NCBI RefSeq assembly: GCF_002381345.1
Contig: NZ_CP020660.1
Span: forward strand, 1,116,001-1,180,000
Direction of reading: 5' to 3'
DNA: 64,000 nt
From: Candidatus Enterovibrio altilux
GTDB lineage: Bacteria; Pseudomonadota; Gammaproteobacteria; Enterobacterales; Vibrionaceae
Of this stretch, positions 10,993 through 21,419 are shown one piece after another. Position 1 is the stretch's first letter, and the number at the start of each line of letters is the position of its first letter. The position numbers and the translations under genes were made by a program. Under the pieces are notes generated by a model that saw only the letters and a program-made list of their open reading frames with translations, did no database searches and was not told the DNA's origin.

Positions 10993-11012
10993 GTGAACAT
11001 TATGGTTCACGA
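10993..11012 (-). terminator. hairpin after trxA, weak terminator
   Basis: CGTGAAC (10993-10999) pairs perfectly with GTTCACG (11006-11012) across a 6-base loop, 14 bases after the trxA stop. On the minus strand only a mixed stretch (GCTTAATTCTTCC) follows, so termination would be poor. It could equally be part of the rho leader, which is attenuated in E. coli. Confidence 0.4.
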
Positions 11013-11025
11013 CTACTATATCACA

Positions 11026-11352
11026 TTACAGGTTAGCGTCTAAGAACTCTTTTAATTGAGTTTTAGACAAAGCGCCAACCTTTGTTGCTGCAACACTGCC
11101 CTCTTTAAATAATAGTAAAGTTGGAATGCCACGAATGCCAAATTTAGGCGGAATGCCTGCATTTTGATCAATATTCAGTTTACCAATAGTGATTTTTTCT
11201 TTGTATTCTTCTGAAATTTCATCAAGAATCGGTGCGATCATTTTACAAGGACCACACCACTCTGCCCAAAAATCTACTAATAAAGGGCCAGTAGCATTAA
11301 TAACGTTTGTTTCGAAGTTGTCATCAGTCAGTTGTAAAATCTTGTCGTTCAT
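11026..11352 (-). CDS. trxA: thioredoxin 1
   Basis: This is a small cytoplasmic dithiol oxidoreductase. The 108-residue protein has the active site WCGPC with Cys33 and Cys36, the buried DFWAEW strand and the cis-proline segment RGIPTLLLF. Length and layout equal E. coli TrxA. It is upstream of rho and divergent from the rhlB remnant, the usual arrangement. With glutathione reductase and the glutaredoxin domain in this window both broken, thioredoxin is the intact thiol-reducing route visible here. GGAGTG lies about seven bases before the ATG. Confidence 0.98.
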   Translation of the reverse strand: MNDKILQLTDDNFETNVINATGPLLVDFWAEWCGPCKMIAPILDEISEEYKEKITIGKLNIDQNAGIPPKFGIRGIPTLLLFKEGSVAATKVGALSKTQLKEFLDANL

Positions 11353-11459
11353 CTTTCACTCCAATGATTATTTGTTGTCACTGGTGATAGACCAACCAGT
11401 AAATCATTATACTATTTGAATGTATTCACTATCGTATTGCAAGCCTAAGCTTATATTCT

Positions 11460-12294
11460 ATGCAAATGAAAATGACGTGCCTTACAGAGCATAAATTTAT
11501 CGATTTCGGCCTTCACTATGATATTATCAAAGGGTTGGAAGAAAAAGAGTTTCATAATTGTATCCCAGTCCAAGCTTTGGCATTATCGATCTTACTCATC
11601 GGCCGAAACATTGTAGAAGAGATCTCAACAGGCGTAGAAAAAATAATGGCCTTTATAACTGCTACTTTTCATTGCTTGCTAACGACTGAGGTGCCTGCTA
11701 ATCGTATGATAAATTGCTCACGAGCTATAATTATGGCACCAACGCGTGCACTTGCGATTCAGATTTATAATGATACAGTATTCATTGCTAGCTTCAACCA
11801 CGCTAAAGGCAGGTTTAACCTATGGTGGTGAGGCATATAGTAAGTAAAAACTAGTGTTAAAAAATGGCGTTGATATCTTGATTGGCACCTTTGGTTGAAT
11901 CATTGATTTCTATAAGCAGCGCGTGATTGACCTAAGTGCAATTTAAGTTGTTGTATTAGATGAAGCTGATCGTATGTTCAATCTTGGTTTCATTAAAGAC
12001 ATCTGTTTTTTGTTTCGATGCATGTGAGCTCCAGTAGTTCGTTTAAACATGCTGTTCTCTGTTACGTTATCATACTTGGTGTAAAAGTTAGTGTTTGCAT
12101 ATATGACCAACCTAGAACACGTTGAAGCGGAACCTGACCAAAAAACAAGCTACCGCATGAAAGAAGAGCTGTTCTATCCGTCGAATAATGACAAAATGTG
12201 CTTACTCCGAACACTTATAGAAGAAGAGTGGTTTGAACGAGTAATTATTATTACTAATACTAAATATTGTTGTGAAAATATCTGTGGTTATTTG
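11460..12294 (+). pseudogene. rhlB: ATP-dependent RNA helicase RhlB, 3'-truncated pseudogene
   Basis: RhlB is the DEAD-box helicase of the RNA degradosome. Readable pieces in order are LTEHKFIDFGLH, EFHNCIPVQALALS (Q motif), IIMAPTRALAIQIY (motif Ia), VLDEADRMFNLGFIKDI (motif II) and [17 protein letters not shown], then [19 protein letters not shown]. Frame breaks occur around 11820-12090. Walker A is destroyed: ISTGVEKI stands where the family has QTGTGKT. The gene stops abruptly at about 12294, inside the second RecA domain, where sequence switches to the 3' part of an IS copy. About 150 residues, including the HRIGRTGR block, are missing. The divergent trxA-rho is intact. Confidence 0.93.
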
Positions 12295-12657
12295 ATAGCT
12301 GATGATGCTCACGACACTTGATAATATTACGAAATCGTTTGTATTAAATGAGTGGTTTCATTCATCTAACAAAGAAAAGGAGCAATTTTTTGAAAATGAG
12401 ACCATCTACGTAATTTAACAGTCAATTACCAGAGGTTATACGGTTCCAATCAGTATTGTAAAATGAGGTATGGTTACCATAAGTGTTCCCTACCAGAGAC
12501 GGTAAGGTTTCGAATTAAAAAAGTACTGGCAGGGCATTAAGCCTAAGGGAGCACAATATTCAGATTAGCGAAACCTACGCAATGATAAAAGCATTAAATA
12601 AACTGACAAAACTAGACATACCTAAAACAAACCAAACTTAAACTAGAGAACACATCC
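12295..12657 (+). mobile_element. 3' part of an IS903-group copy fused to rhlB
   Basis: From about AGCTGATGATGCTCACGAC the sequence follows the IS consensus to the right terminus. It includes the GGTTACCATAAG..CC stretch and the segment encoding AMIKALNKLT, and it lacks some bases just before the end. Its upstream half is absent. The switch point lies in a short stretch shared by rhlB and the IS (GCTGATG-TG). Confidence 0.85.
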
Positions 12658-12685
12658 TTTTACCAAAAATAATTGTAGAAATAAT

Positions 12686-13462
12686 TTATTTTTTTACAGG
12701 TTTACTTTTGATTTCCAGTAATTCTACGTTAAAAATTAACGTTGAATTTGCAGGAATTGCTGGTGTATCATTTTTGCCGTAAGCTAATTCAGGTGGGATA
12801 ATGAATTTAAATTTAGAGCCAACTGGCATCAGCTGAATACCTTCAACCCAACCAGGAATCACTTGATTCAGAGGAAACGTTGCTGCTTGATTACGATCGT
12901 AAGAGCTGTCGAATTGCGTGCCATCAGTTAACGTACCTTTATAGTGAACAATAACGGTATCTTCAGCCGTAGGTCTTTCACCTTCACCCAATGATTCAAC
13001 TTGATACATCAAGCCAGAACTTGTGGTAATAACACCTTGTACTTTTGCAAATGCAGAACGAAAATCGTGACCTGCTTTGACCACTCCTGTAGAGCCCTCT
13101 TCGGATTGAGTCTGAACCATTTGTGCAATACGCTGTTCCAATGATTGGAGAATTGCTTGTGTTTCTTCACTACTCAGCTTTGAATGTCCCCTAAATGCAT
13201 CTTGAACACCTTCCAGTACCTGATCAGAGTTCAGTATTAGCCCAATATCTTCTTGTTTTTCTAAATGCACTTTTAAATACTGTGCTAAAGAGGTACCAAT
13301 TGCATAAGCCATTTTATCATTTTCTGTCGTAAAAATAACGCCCTCTTCAATAACAGAGGCTCCGACGCTTGCTGTTTTTACTTTTTCAGTTTCTTCTTGT
13401 TGACATCCCATAGCCAAAGAGAAAATTGTGGCTAACAGTGACATTTTAAAAATTGATTTCAT
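12686..13462 (-). CDS. fkpA: FKBP-type peptidyl-prolyl isomerase, envelope-located
   Basis: This is a periplasmic proline isomerase and folding chaperone. The N-terminus is a signal sequence with a lipobox-like LAMGC, Cys20 being the predicted lipidated residue. E. coli FkpA is soluble, so membrane anchoring is inference. Residues about 45-135 are the helical dimerisation domain (MAYAIGTSLAQYL, VLEGVQDAF). Residues about 145-250 are the FKBP domain with VHYKGTLTDGTQFDSSY, PGWVEGIQLM and FIIPPELAYG. Total 258 aa, slightly short of 270 in E. coli. It stands alone between two IS-derived stretches. No lesions seen. Confidence 0.95.
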   Translation of the reverse strand: MKSIFKMSLLATIFSLAMGCQQEETEKVKTASVGASVIEEGVIFTTENDKMAYAIGTSLAQYLKVHLEKQEDIGLILNSDQVLEGVQDAFRGHSKLSSEETQAILQSLEQRIAQMVQTQSEEGSTGVVKAGHDFRSAFAKVQGVITTSSGLMYQVESLGEGERPTAEDTVIVHYKGTLTDGTQFDSSYDRNQAATFPLNQVIPGWVEGIQLMPVGSKFKFIIPPELAYGKNDTPAIPANSTLIFNVELLEIKSKPVKK

Positions 13463-13718
13463 TGGTACTCCGTGGTACGAAAATTACATTGTTTTAATTC
13501 GTTCACGTTATAACGATGTGAGGGCCAGAAACAATGAATATACTTGACGTTATAGGGTCATAAGATAATGAGTGTAAGCATGATATGATACATCATGATT
13601 ATACTTTATTTAATTCTGACACTGTTAGCACTTTTAGACCACTCTTTACTTCACTAATGAAATATAGCGCTGGCCATGTTATCCGTATGGTGTGACCAGT
13701 TCCTGCCTGAGTTCAATA

Positions 13719-14491
13719 GAACTTTATTTTTGAATGCGAGGTTAAATAGCGAATTTCAACATGGTTCATTATTAAATAATTGCTCCCGTGTTAGGCATAT
13801 CTAATCTTGCCAGCGTATTTCATGCTTTTATTATAACGTAGGTTTTGCTAATTTGAGTATTATGCTACCTTCGGTTCAAGGTCCCTACAAGTAATTTTTT
13901 GACTCGAACCATTGCTGTCTCTGATAGGGAACGTTTATGGTAACTATCCCTTGTTTTACAATGCTGATTTGAGCCGCATTATTGCAGGTAACTGACCATT
14001 AAGTTATACTGTTAACATCATTTTCAATAAGTTGCTTTTTTCTGTGTTGGGTGAGTGGCATCGTTCATTGCATACGAATGATTTCATAACATTGTTTGGT
14101 GTCGCAAACTTCATTACCTGATATTTCATTGATTTTTTGACGGGTCTGTTTTAATAAGTGAGGTAGCACTTCACTGCCAGTCATATTTGATGCGTTTAAC
14201 TCAACAGCAATGATTTTATGCGCATTTATATCTACCACTAAATGTGATTTACGTTAGACTCGTCGTTTTTCATCAGTGCCGTGCTTTTTGACTTTTCTTT
14301 TACCCGCACCATAGACTTGAGCCTCGTAGAATAAATAGTTAAGTTCTGGTTATTTCTTGAGTTTTGGTCTTAAATGCAACGTTAACTATTTTAGTTCGCT
14401 TACTAATGCATGAATAGTGAAAGCATAACAATGACAGTTGAATAAATTTGAAAATCGGCTGAATGAACACTTACAAATTTTTCAATGATAT
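13719..14491 (-). mobile_element. 3' two-thirds of an IS903-group copy, interrupted by the next element
   Basis: On the minus strand this holds the right terminus (at about 13719) back to the segment encoding FSMPLRGLQ. It stops at TTCAATG where the next IS begins. The 5' part of the copy is not found beyond that element. It carries several stops and small deletions. Confidence 0.85.
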
Positions 14492-15545
14492 GGCTTTATT
14501 GACTAATTCGAGCGCAGGTAATAAATCTCAATATGATTAACGATTAAACAATTTTTTGTTTTAGGCATCCTTAGCCCTGTCAGCTTGTGTAACACTTTTA
14601 TCATGACGTAAGTTTCGTTAATCTGAGTACTGTGATTTTCTAAACTCAATGTCCTTCTCGGTAGTTGTTTGACTCGAACTATTGTCATCTCTGATAGAAA
14701 ACGTTTATGACAACGGGCTTTATCTCCGAAATCATGAAACTACATTTTTAAGAAACATGCTACACAGTTAGGGTTACTTAAAGAGTCTGGTCTATGAAAA
14801 AGATGCGTTACAAAATAACTAACTGGAAACAATATAATCAAATTTGGCTCACTATTCATGTATTAGCAAGCGAGATAAAACGGTTGCATCATGTTCAAGA
14901 TGAAGAATAAAAAAAGCATTTTGCACTTAGCCATTGATTTTATGGGGCTAAAAGTCTATGGTGCAGGGGAAAAAGTAAAAAATATGATACTGATGAAAAA
15001 CAGCGAGTCTAGTGTAAGTCATCTTTAGTGGTAGATATAAATGAGCATAAAATCATTGCTGTTGAGTTAAGCGCATCAAATATGACTGACGGTGAAGTGC
15101 TATCTAACTTGTTAAAACAGACCCATTAAAGAATTAATGAAATATCAGGCAATGGAATTTGCGACATCAGACAATGTTATGAAACCGTTCGTATGCAATG
15201 AATGGTGCCACTCGCCCAACGCAGAAAAAGAGCAACTTGTTAAAAATGACTTTAGCCGTGTAATTTAATGGTTAGTTATCAGCAGTTATGCTGTTCAAAT
15301 GAGCATTATAAAATAAGGGATGGCTACCATAAATTTTTCTATCAAAGGCGACAATTTTTCGAATCAAAAACTACTGGGAAGGAGATTGAGCTTCAAAACT
15401 CACAAGTTTTCAATTAGCGAAACTTGCGGCACGATAAAAGCCTTACATAAGCTGACCGAGCTAGGTCTGTCTAAAACGAAAGCGATTACTTAATAGTTAA
15501 GCATGTTAAAATGTGCTATTTAAACTCAAACTAGGAAACAAAGCC
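14492..15545 (+). mobile_element. long-arm form of the IS, internally deleted
   Basis: The inverted right-end arm occupies 14492-14715. The left terminus GGCTTTATCTCC starts at 14716, directly after TTTATGACAAC. The transposase region follows to the right terminus (AGGAAACAAAGCC) at 15545. About 250 bases coding for LTFWID to FKLVQL are deleted. The end is 45 bases from the murB start, so this copy forms most of the murB upstream region. Confidence 0.88.
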
Positions 15546-15589
15546 AGTATGCACTGCTACGACTTTAGGAAAACGAAACAGATAGTCGA

Positions 15590-16636
15590 ATGAAAACTAA
15601 ATCTGATAAGTCACTCAAATCTTTTCATACTTTTGGGCTAGATGTTCTTGCTAGAGAAATTATCGAAGTCCAGTGGCCCGAAGATTTTCTTACTCTTTGG
15701 CAAAATCCATCGTATTTGTCAACGCCGAAATTAATTCTCGGTGAAGGTAGTAATTTACTATTTTGCGAAAATTTTCAGGGTGTAATTGTCTTGAATAGAT
15801 TGAAAGGCATTTCGATTTTGGAGACTGAACAGCATTGGCATCTACATGTTGCAGCTGGTGAAAATTGGCATGAGTTAGTATCGTGGACGATTGGACATGG
15901 CATGGGAGGTTTAGAAAATCTCGCGCTTATCCCTGGATTAGTCGGTTCAGCCCCCATTCAAAATATTGGTGCTTATGGTGTGGAGCTTAAAGAGCGTTGT
16001 GAGTACGTTGACGTGTTGTTTATTGCTTCTGGAAAAACTGTACGATTATCTGCAGCAAAATGTGAATTTGGTTATCGTGATTCAGTATTTAAACGAAAGC
16101 TTAAATATAAAACTATAGTGGTTGCTGTTGGTTTGAAACTTTCTAAAGTATGGTTGCCTATGATTGGATATGGCGCACTGGCAAAGCTAGCTGAGGGTGG
16201 TAAAGTAACGATTCGCGCCGTATTTGATAAAGTGTGTGAAATTCGTCGTAATAATCTTCCAGATCCACATACTATTGGTAACGCAGGTAGTTTTTTTAAA
16301 AATCCTATCGTATCCGTAGCATTAGTTAGAAAAATCAAAGAAACTTACCCTACAATACCTTATTATAATACAGGTGGTGGAAAGGTAAAGTTGGCTGCTG
16401 GATGGCTGATTGAGCAATCGGAATTAAAAGGTTTCTGTGTTGGTGGTGCGGCAGTGCACTCTAAACAAGCCTTAGTACTTATTAACACAGGAGAGGCTAC
16501 GTCAAAAGACATTATTAAATTAGCTAAACATGTCGTGGACACCGTTTATCAACGATTTTGGGTTAAGTTAGAGCACGAAGTGCGCTTTATAGGGGCTGCA
16601 CGCGAAACGTCATTGGAGGCAGTATGTCAGCGTTAA
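15590..16636 (+). CDS. murB: UDP-N-acetylenolpyruvoylglucosamine reductase
   Basis: MurB is an FAD enzyme that reduces enolpyruvyl-UDP-GlcNAc to UDP-MurNAc in peptidoglycan synthesis. The FAD-binding core has LILGEGSNLLF, then GLENLALIPGLVGSAPIQN and GAYGVEL. The catalytic serine region NAGSFFKNP and the terminal EVRFIGA glutamate are present. 348 aa against 342 in E. coli. The stop codon overlaps the birA start by 13 bases, so the two are translationally coupled. Upstream lies IS sequence, and any native promoter must sit in the last ~45 bases or come from the IS. Confidence 0.97.
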   Translation: MKTKSDKSLKSFHTFGLDVLAREIIEVQWPEDFLTLWQNPSYLSTPKLILGEGSNLLFCENFQGVIVLNRLKGISILETEQHWHLHVAAGENWHELVSWTIGHGMGGLENLALIPGLVGSAPIQNIGAYGVELKERCEYVDVLFIASGKTVRLSAAKCEFGYRDSVFKRKLKYKTIVVAVGLKLSKVWLPMIGYGALAKLAEGGKVTIRAVFDKVCEIRRNNLPDPHTIGNAGSFFKNPIVSVALVRKIKETYPTIPYYNTGGGKVKLAAGWLIEQSELKGFCVGGAAVHSKQALVLINTGEATSKDIIKLAKHVVDTVYQRFWVKLEHEVRFIGAARETSLEAVCQR

Positions 16637-17598
16637 ATAATGCATCTTACTTCAAACTCATTCGCATACTTGCTGATGGTAACTGTCATTCAGAAAAAAA
16701 TCTTAGTCAAACTCTTGGTATTAACCGAGCTACAATTAGTCAACATATTAAAAAGTTACAGCAGTGGGGATTGGAGGTGCTCCAAGCTCAAAGTAAAGGA
16801 TATTATTTACTTGCACCTCTCGACTTATTAAGTGAAGCAGTTCTACGTAAGAAACTACATGTTCCAGAGTTTACGCTAGTTCCAGTTATTGATTCTACCA
16901 ATCAATACTTGTTAGATCGTATTGGGCAACTTACATCTGGTATGAGTTGTCTCGCAGAGTATCAACACGCTGGGCGTGGAAGGAGAGGAGGTGTTTGGTT
17001 TTCGCCATTTTGTGCTAATCTATGCTTTTCTATATACTGGAAATTAGATGCAAGTATAACAGCAGCGATGGGATTAAGCTTAGTAGTGGGCGTTGCAATG
17101 GTTGAAGTACTGGCTAAATTAGGAACTGAAGGTGTGAAGGTCAAATGGCCAAACGATTTGTATTGGCAAGATAAAAAGCTAGCTGGTATTTTGATTGAAA
17201 TGACAGGGCAAGCAGGAGATGCAATACACTTGGTGATAGGTGTCGGGTTAAATATCGCTATGTCTGACAAATGTGACGTTGATCAAAATTGGGTTAATCT
17301 TAAGGATACATCTAATACTTTACCTGGGAAAAATATTTTGGCTGCGGCACTGATTAATGGTGTTATTGATGCGCTGAAAAAGTATGAAATTAACGGTATG
17401 ATAGGGTTTGTTGAGCAATGGAACAAGTACGATAATTTTCAAAATCGTTCTGTTAAGTTGCTTTTGGAAAAATTTGAGACACAGGGTATTGTTCGCGGAA
17501 TTAATGAACAAGGTGCTCTGTTGCTAGAAACTGAAACTGGTATTATACCTTATCTTAGTGGAAAAATTAGTTTTAGAGCCAATTCGCAAATAATGTAG
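16624..17598 (+). CDS. birA: biotin-protein ligase and biotin operon repressor
   Basis: BirA activates biotin to biotinyl-AMP, transfers it to the acetyl-CoA carboxylase carrier protein, and represses bio genes. The N-terminal winged helix spans about residues 5-60 (NLSQTLGINRATISQHIKKL). The biotin-binding loop GRGRRG is at about 117-122. VKWPNDLYWQDKKLAGILIE is the catalytic block, and a C-terminal SH3-like domain follows (VRGINEQGALLLE). 324 aa against 321 in E. coli. It overlaps murB, as in Vibrio, and is convergent with coaA, leaving eight bases between stops. Confidence 0.97.
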   Translation: MSALNNASYFKLIRILADGNCHSEKNLSQTLGINRATISQHIKKLQQWGLEVLQAQSKGYYLLAPLDLLSEAVLRKKLHVPEFTLVPVIDSTNQYLLDRIGQLTSGMSCLAEYQHAGRGRRGGVWFSPFCANLCFSIYWKLDASITAAMGLSLVVGVAMVEVLAKLGTEGVKVKWPNDLYWQDKKLAGILIEMTGQAGDAIHLVIGVGLNIAMSDKCDVDQNWVNLKDTSNTLPGKNILAAALINGVIDALKKYEINGMIGFVEQWNKYDNFQNRSVKLLLEKFETQGIVRGINEQGALLLETETGIIPYLSGKISFRANSQIM

Positions 17599-17606
17599 AT
17601 GGAGTC

Positions 17607-18542
17607 CTATTTTCTAACCATGATGGTTTGAACTGCATGCTTGTTACTTTTTTGAAGAATTAACCCTGCTCGTTCACGTGTTGGCAGAATGTTTTCCACC
17701 AAGTTTTTGCCATTAATTTCTTCCCAAATTTTAGTTGCTTTGTGCAAAGATTCATCAGGAGTAAGTTTTGTATAATGATGAAAATACGATGATGGATTTT
17801 TGAATGCTCCTTCTCGAAATGCCATAAAGCGTTCAATATACCAAGTTTTTAATAATTCAGGTTCTGCATCAACATAAATGGAAAAGTCCAAAAAATCTGA
17901 AATAAAAACTCGGTGTGGTTCATGAGGATAATCCATACCAGATTGCAGCACGTTGAGTCCTTCTACAATCAAAATGTCTGGCTGTTCAATGATCTTCGTA
18001 CTTTCAGTCACGTTATAAATGAAGTGAGAATAAATTGGGGCTTCAACTTTGGCTTTTCCAGATTTTATATCTGAGACAAATCGTACAAGTTTTTTTATGT
18101 CGTAAGATTGAGGAAATCCCTTCTTTTTCATTAAATTTTTTTCTATAAGAACAGTATTGTTGTGGAGAAAACCATCAGTGGTTACTCGCGCGACTTTTGG
18201 ATGTTCAGACCAGCGTTCAAGAAGTGCTTTAAGTAAACGTGCTGTTGTACTTTTACCTACAGCTACACTTCCCGCAATGCCAATGATATAAGGAATATTG
18301 GTGCCATTTTGGTCAAGAAAGTGTTCAAGAATCTGAGTTCGGCCTTTACGTGCTTGCACGTATAAATTTAGAAGGCGCGAAAGGGGTAGGTAAATATCCT
18401 GCACTTCATCCATAGTCAAATGTTCGTTTATGCCGTGCAGTTTTTCAAGATCATTTTCATTCAGTGTCATTGGCACTGCATCACGGAGTTCTGACCACTG
18501 CTTTCGGTTAAAAGACAGATAGGGCGTTAATATGTCACTCAT
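17607..18542 (-). CDS. coaA: pantothenate kinase (type I)
   Basis: CoaA phosphorylates pantothenate, the rate-setting step of coenzyme A synthesis. The chosen ATG at 18542 gives [16 protein letters not shown], collinear with the family. A TTG nine codons upstream is unsupported. The P-loop GSVAVGKST lies near residues 88-96. [21 protein letters not shown] and [17 protein letters not shown] are conserved. The tail [18 protein letters not shown] matches E. coli CoaA (311 aa against 316). The neighbours murB-birA-coaA followed by a tRNA cluster are the standard Vibrio order. Confidence 0.97.
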   Translation of the reverse strand: MSDILTPYLSFNRKQWSELRDAVPMTLNENDLEKLHGINEHLTMDEVQDIYLPLSRLLNLYVQARKGRTQILEHFLDQNGTNIPYIIGIAGSVAVGKSTTARLLKALLERWSEHPKVARVTTDGFLHNNTVLIEKNLMKKKGFPQSYDIKKLVRFVSDIKSGKAKVEAPIYSHFIYNVTESTKIIEQPDILIVEGLNVLQSGMDYPHEPHRVFISDFLDFSIYVDAEPELLKTWYIERFMAFREGAFKNPSSYFHHYTKLTPDESLHKATKIWEEINGKNLVENILPTRERAGLILQKSNKHAVQTIMVRK

Positions 18543-18931
18543 GCTACAAATGAATCTATTTGAACTCAAGAAAACGACAATACATTATCAGCATTGATTG
18601 TGAAAGTTTGTTGCTTATTTAACCTGAATTGCGCATAATAAAGCCTATGAAAAATGGATTAAGCAATAAAGCTGTGATCTTATAGTTTGAAAAAACTATT
18701 GATTGTAGAAGGCCTTAAGTATGATTAATTTATACACTATTTTTATCAATGCCAGCAACAGTTGCTAGACTTTTTCTCTGTCTAGAAACAGTACTTCGCT
18801 TTTGTAGATATCAAATAAAACCCAAACTTTTTCACCACTTTATTAGCAAAATAATATTGGCAATAATAACATTTAATCAATTGTGGTATCAAGACTGCAA
18901 TTCTATTGGATAGATTTTTACTGCTATTTCA
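18543..18931. other. gene-free stretch upstream of coaA
   Basis: AT-rich DNA between the coaA start and the next IS copy. It should contain the coaA promoter. I see no RNA gene, no convincing open frame and no IS sequence in it. Confidence 0.5.
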
Positions 18932-19539
18932 GGTTTTGTTTCCTAAATCATGGAATTGAATGATCCATTCGCGCTCTAAACACCTAGGCTTTTTTAAATA
19001 ATGAAGGCTCTGGACAAGCTTAGCTATCAAACAACTAACTGAAAGCAGTATAATTAAGCATTAATTAATAATGGCCCATTAACATTCTGGACTGATGAAG
19101 AAGCCATTCAGCCATGGAATTAAACTAAGCAGGGTAATCATGGAAGACCTTATTTATTGAGCGACTTAACTATGGCGACGGCTCTCATGGTTAAGCGCGT
19201 ATTTTCAATGTTATTGGGAGGTCTGCAAGGATTAATTAATCTGGTTTTTAACTTGTTAAACTGCCGTTGTTATGCCCTAACTATTCATGAATTAGTAAGA
19301 GATCCAAAATGGTTAACGTCGTGCTCAATACAAAGATTGAAGGAACCATCCAGCACTTAATCATTGATTTTATAGAATTGAAAATTTATAGTGAGGGGAA
19401 ATAAAAATATGGCACTGATGGTAACCGGTGAGTCTGGTGCAAGTTACCTTTAGTGGTAGATATGAATACGCATAAAATCATTACTGATGAATGAAATGCC
19501 TCAAATATGACTGCCGATGAAGTGCTACCTAATTTACTA
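18932..19539 (+). mobile_element. 5' part of a simple IS903-group copy
   Basis: It begins with a clean left terminus GGTTTTGTTTCCTAAATC with no arm before it. It runs through the transposase start and the MVKRVFSM, GGLQGLINL and KGTIQHL segments (with stops) to CTACCTAATTTACT, where a minus-strand copy begins. The remaining 3' part is absent from the far side. The only open frame is 67 codons. Confidence 0.9.
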
Positions 19540-20575
19540 GCTTTATTTCATAATACGAGTTCAGATAGCAAGTTTCAACATGATGAGCTATTAATAATCG
19601 TTTTTGTGTTAGGTATACATAACTTGGTTAGCTTATTTAACGCTTTTATCATGACGTAAATCTCGTGAATTTGAGCATGATGTTCTCTTAAGCTCAATGT
19701 TCCTCCGAATAGTTTTTTGACTCACACTTTGCCGTCTCTGATAGGGAACGTTTATGGTAACCATACTTCGTTTTTTAATATTGATTTGAACCGTATAAAT
19801 TATGATAACTAACCGCTAAATTGCGCGATGACTTCGTTCCCCAAAAGTGGCTCTTTTTCTTGGTGGAATGAGTGGAACCGCACGTTTAATACGAATGGTT
19901 TCGTAACATCGTCTGGTGTTGTAAGCACTATCGACTGGTATTTCATTGATTTTTCAACAGATCTGTTTGAACAACTTAGGTAGCACTTCATTGTCAGTTG
20001 CATTAGACGTACTTAATTCAGCCTTAACGCGTATTGAAATCTATCGCTCAATGTAATTTGCGCCAGACTCATGGTTTTCCATCAGTGCTATATTTTTTAC
20101 TTTTCATTCTATTTCACCGCAGACTTTGAGTTCCGCAGAATCAAGGGCTAAGTGCTTGACGGTTCCTTTATTCTTCGTCTTGAACGCTACGTTAACGTTT
20201 TGACTTGCTCACTAATGCATGAGTGTGAGGACATGACAACGGTTGTGGAGTAAGTTTGAAAATAGAATTAATGAATTCTTACAGACTCTTCCATGGCATA
20301 GTAAATATGTATTTAATCATAACAACCGTCTGGATGGCTCAGTTGCTAAAGAAATAAGGTCTTCTATAGTTATCCTGCTTAGCTTGATTTCATAGCTGAA
20401 TGGCTTGTTCATCAATTTAAAATTTTAGTGAACCCCTATTGATTAATAGTTTGATTATGCTGCTTCTGGTTAGTTGTTTGGTAATTAAATTTGTTCATAA
20501 ACCTGAATATTTAAGCGCACCTAGTTGTTTAGAAGGTAGATTGATCATTAAGTTTCCTGTTTAGGAAACAAAACC
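19540..20575 (-). mobile_element. full-length simple IS903-group copy, decayed
   Basis: This copy is complete from the right terminus (GCTTTATTTCATAATACGAG at 19540) to the left terminus (TTAGGAAACAAAACC at 20575), 1036 bp. That is close to the 1057 bp of IS903. The minus strand would encode an IS903-type DDE transposase. Pieces such as LTFWIDEEA, RAKMVNVTFKTK, LAVDIN and AMFRVKKLLG are recoverable only by crossing frames and stops. It sits inside the plus-strand copy to its left. Confidence 0.92.
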
Positions 20576-20841
20576 TTTCTGCACTTGCTTGAAACGACAC
20601 AATAAAAAAACAATGAGGTATTCAAAATTAACAGAAATGTATAACACAGTCATTGGTATATTTATTAAGCATGAGTATGATCTTTAAATTAGAATCAGTG
20701 CATTGTATATGTGACCAAATAAAGCTTATTTTATGCATGGTTCAGGTTATTTAACGAGTTACTGCATGGCTAATAGACACGCTAAAGGCTAAAGAAACAC
20801 ACCTGACAGAAGCTGAATTGATAAAAAATTCAAAATAGCGG

Positions 20842-20870
20842 TTGCAAGGTCAAAAATCATTGCATAAAAT
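20842..20870 (+). promoter_or_regulatory. tRNA operon promoter
   Basis: TTGCAA (20842-20847), 17 bases, then TAAAAT (20865-20870). This is a near-consensus sigma-70 promoter 15 bases before the first tRNA. Confidence 0.75.
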
Positions 20871-20885
20871 ACACAGCACTTATTT

Positions 20886-20961
<76 letters not shown>

Positions 20962-20984
20962 ATACGATATAAAGAAGATAATGA

Positions 20985-21069
20985 GGTGGGATTCCCGAGT
21001 GGCCAAAGGGATCAGACTGTAAATCTGACGGCTCAGCCTTCGAAGGTTCAAATCCTTCTCCCACCACCA
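20985..21069 (+). tRNA. tRNA-Tyr (anticodon GUA)
   Basis: 85 bases including CCA, with the long variable arm of a class II tRNA. GGTGGGA pairs with TCCCACC. The anticodon loop is CTGTAAA with GTA, followed by the T arm GGTTCAAATCC. Confidence 0.97.
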
Positions 21070-21102
21070 CAATTATTCAAATAGCTCTACGAAAAACTGA
21101 AA

Positions 21103-21177
<75 letters not shown>

Positions 21178-21181
21178 ATTT

Positions 21182-21257
21182 GCTGATATGGCTCAGGTGG
21201 TAGAGCGCACCCTTGGTAAGGGTGAAGTCCCCAGTTCAAGTCTGGGTATCAGCACCA
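21182..21257 (+). tRNA. tRNA-Thr (anticodon GGU)
   Basis: 76 bases including CCA. GCTGATA pairs with TATCAGC. The anticodon loop is CTTGGTAA with GGT. In E. coli and Vibrio tufB follows directly. Here it does not: only 160 bases of non-coding DNA and then an IS copy are present. Confidence 0.97.
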
Positions 21258-21419
21258 TTTTTTATGGCAAGTGACTTGAAGCCATTTTACTTATACCCCA
21301 CATTAATTGCTGGTTGTGTGGTTAGTATGCCACCAAAATGTTATGTCTAGAAGACTGTAACGTCTAAAATAAGCGGAGATTCCGTACGTTACTTCGCATT
21401 AATCAATAATATTTTAAGA

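Noticed and set aside
19157-19360. Short frames of 60-90 codons within intergenic regions as novel small genes
   Set aside because: They are fragments or antisense of the decayed IS transposase, for example MVKRVFSM, LAVDIN and AMIKALNKLT pieces.
18932-20575. Pairs of opposed IS copies as composite transposons with cargo
   Set aside because: The copies abut each other with no cargo between them and one is always incomplete. They are nested insertions or deletions.
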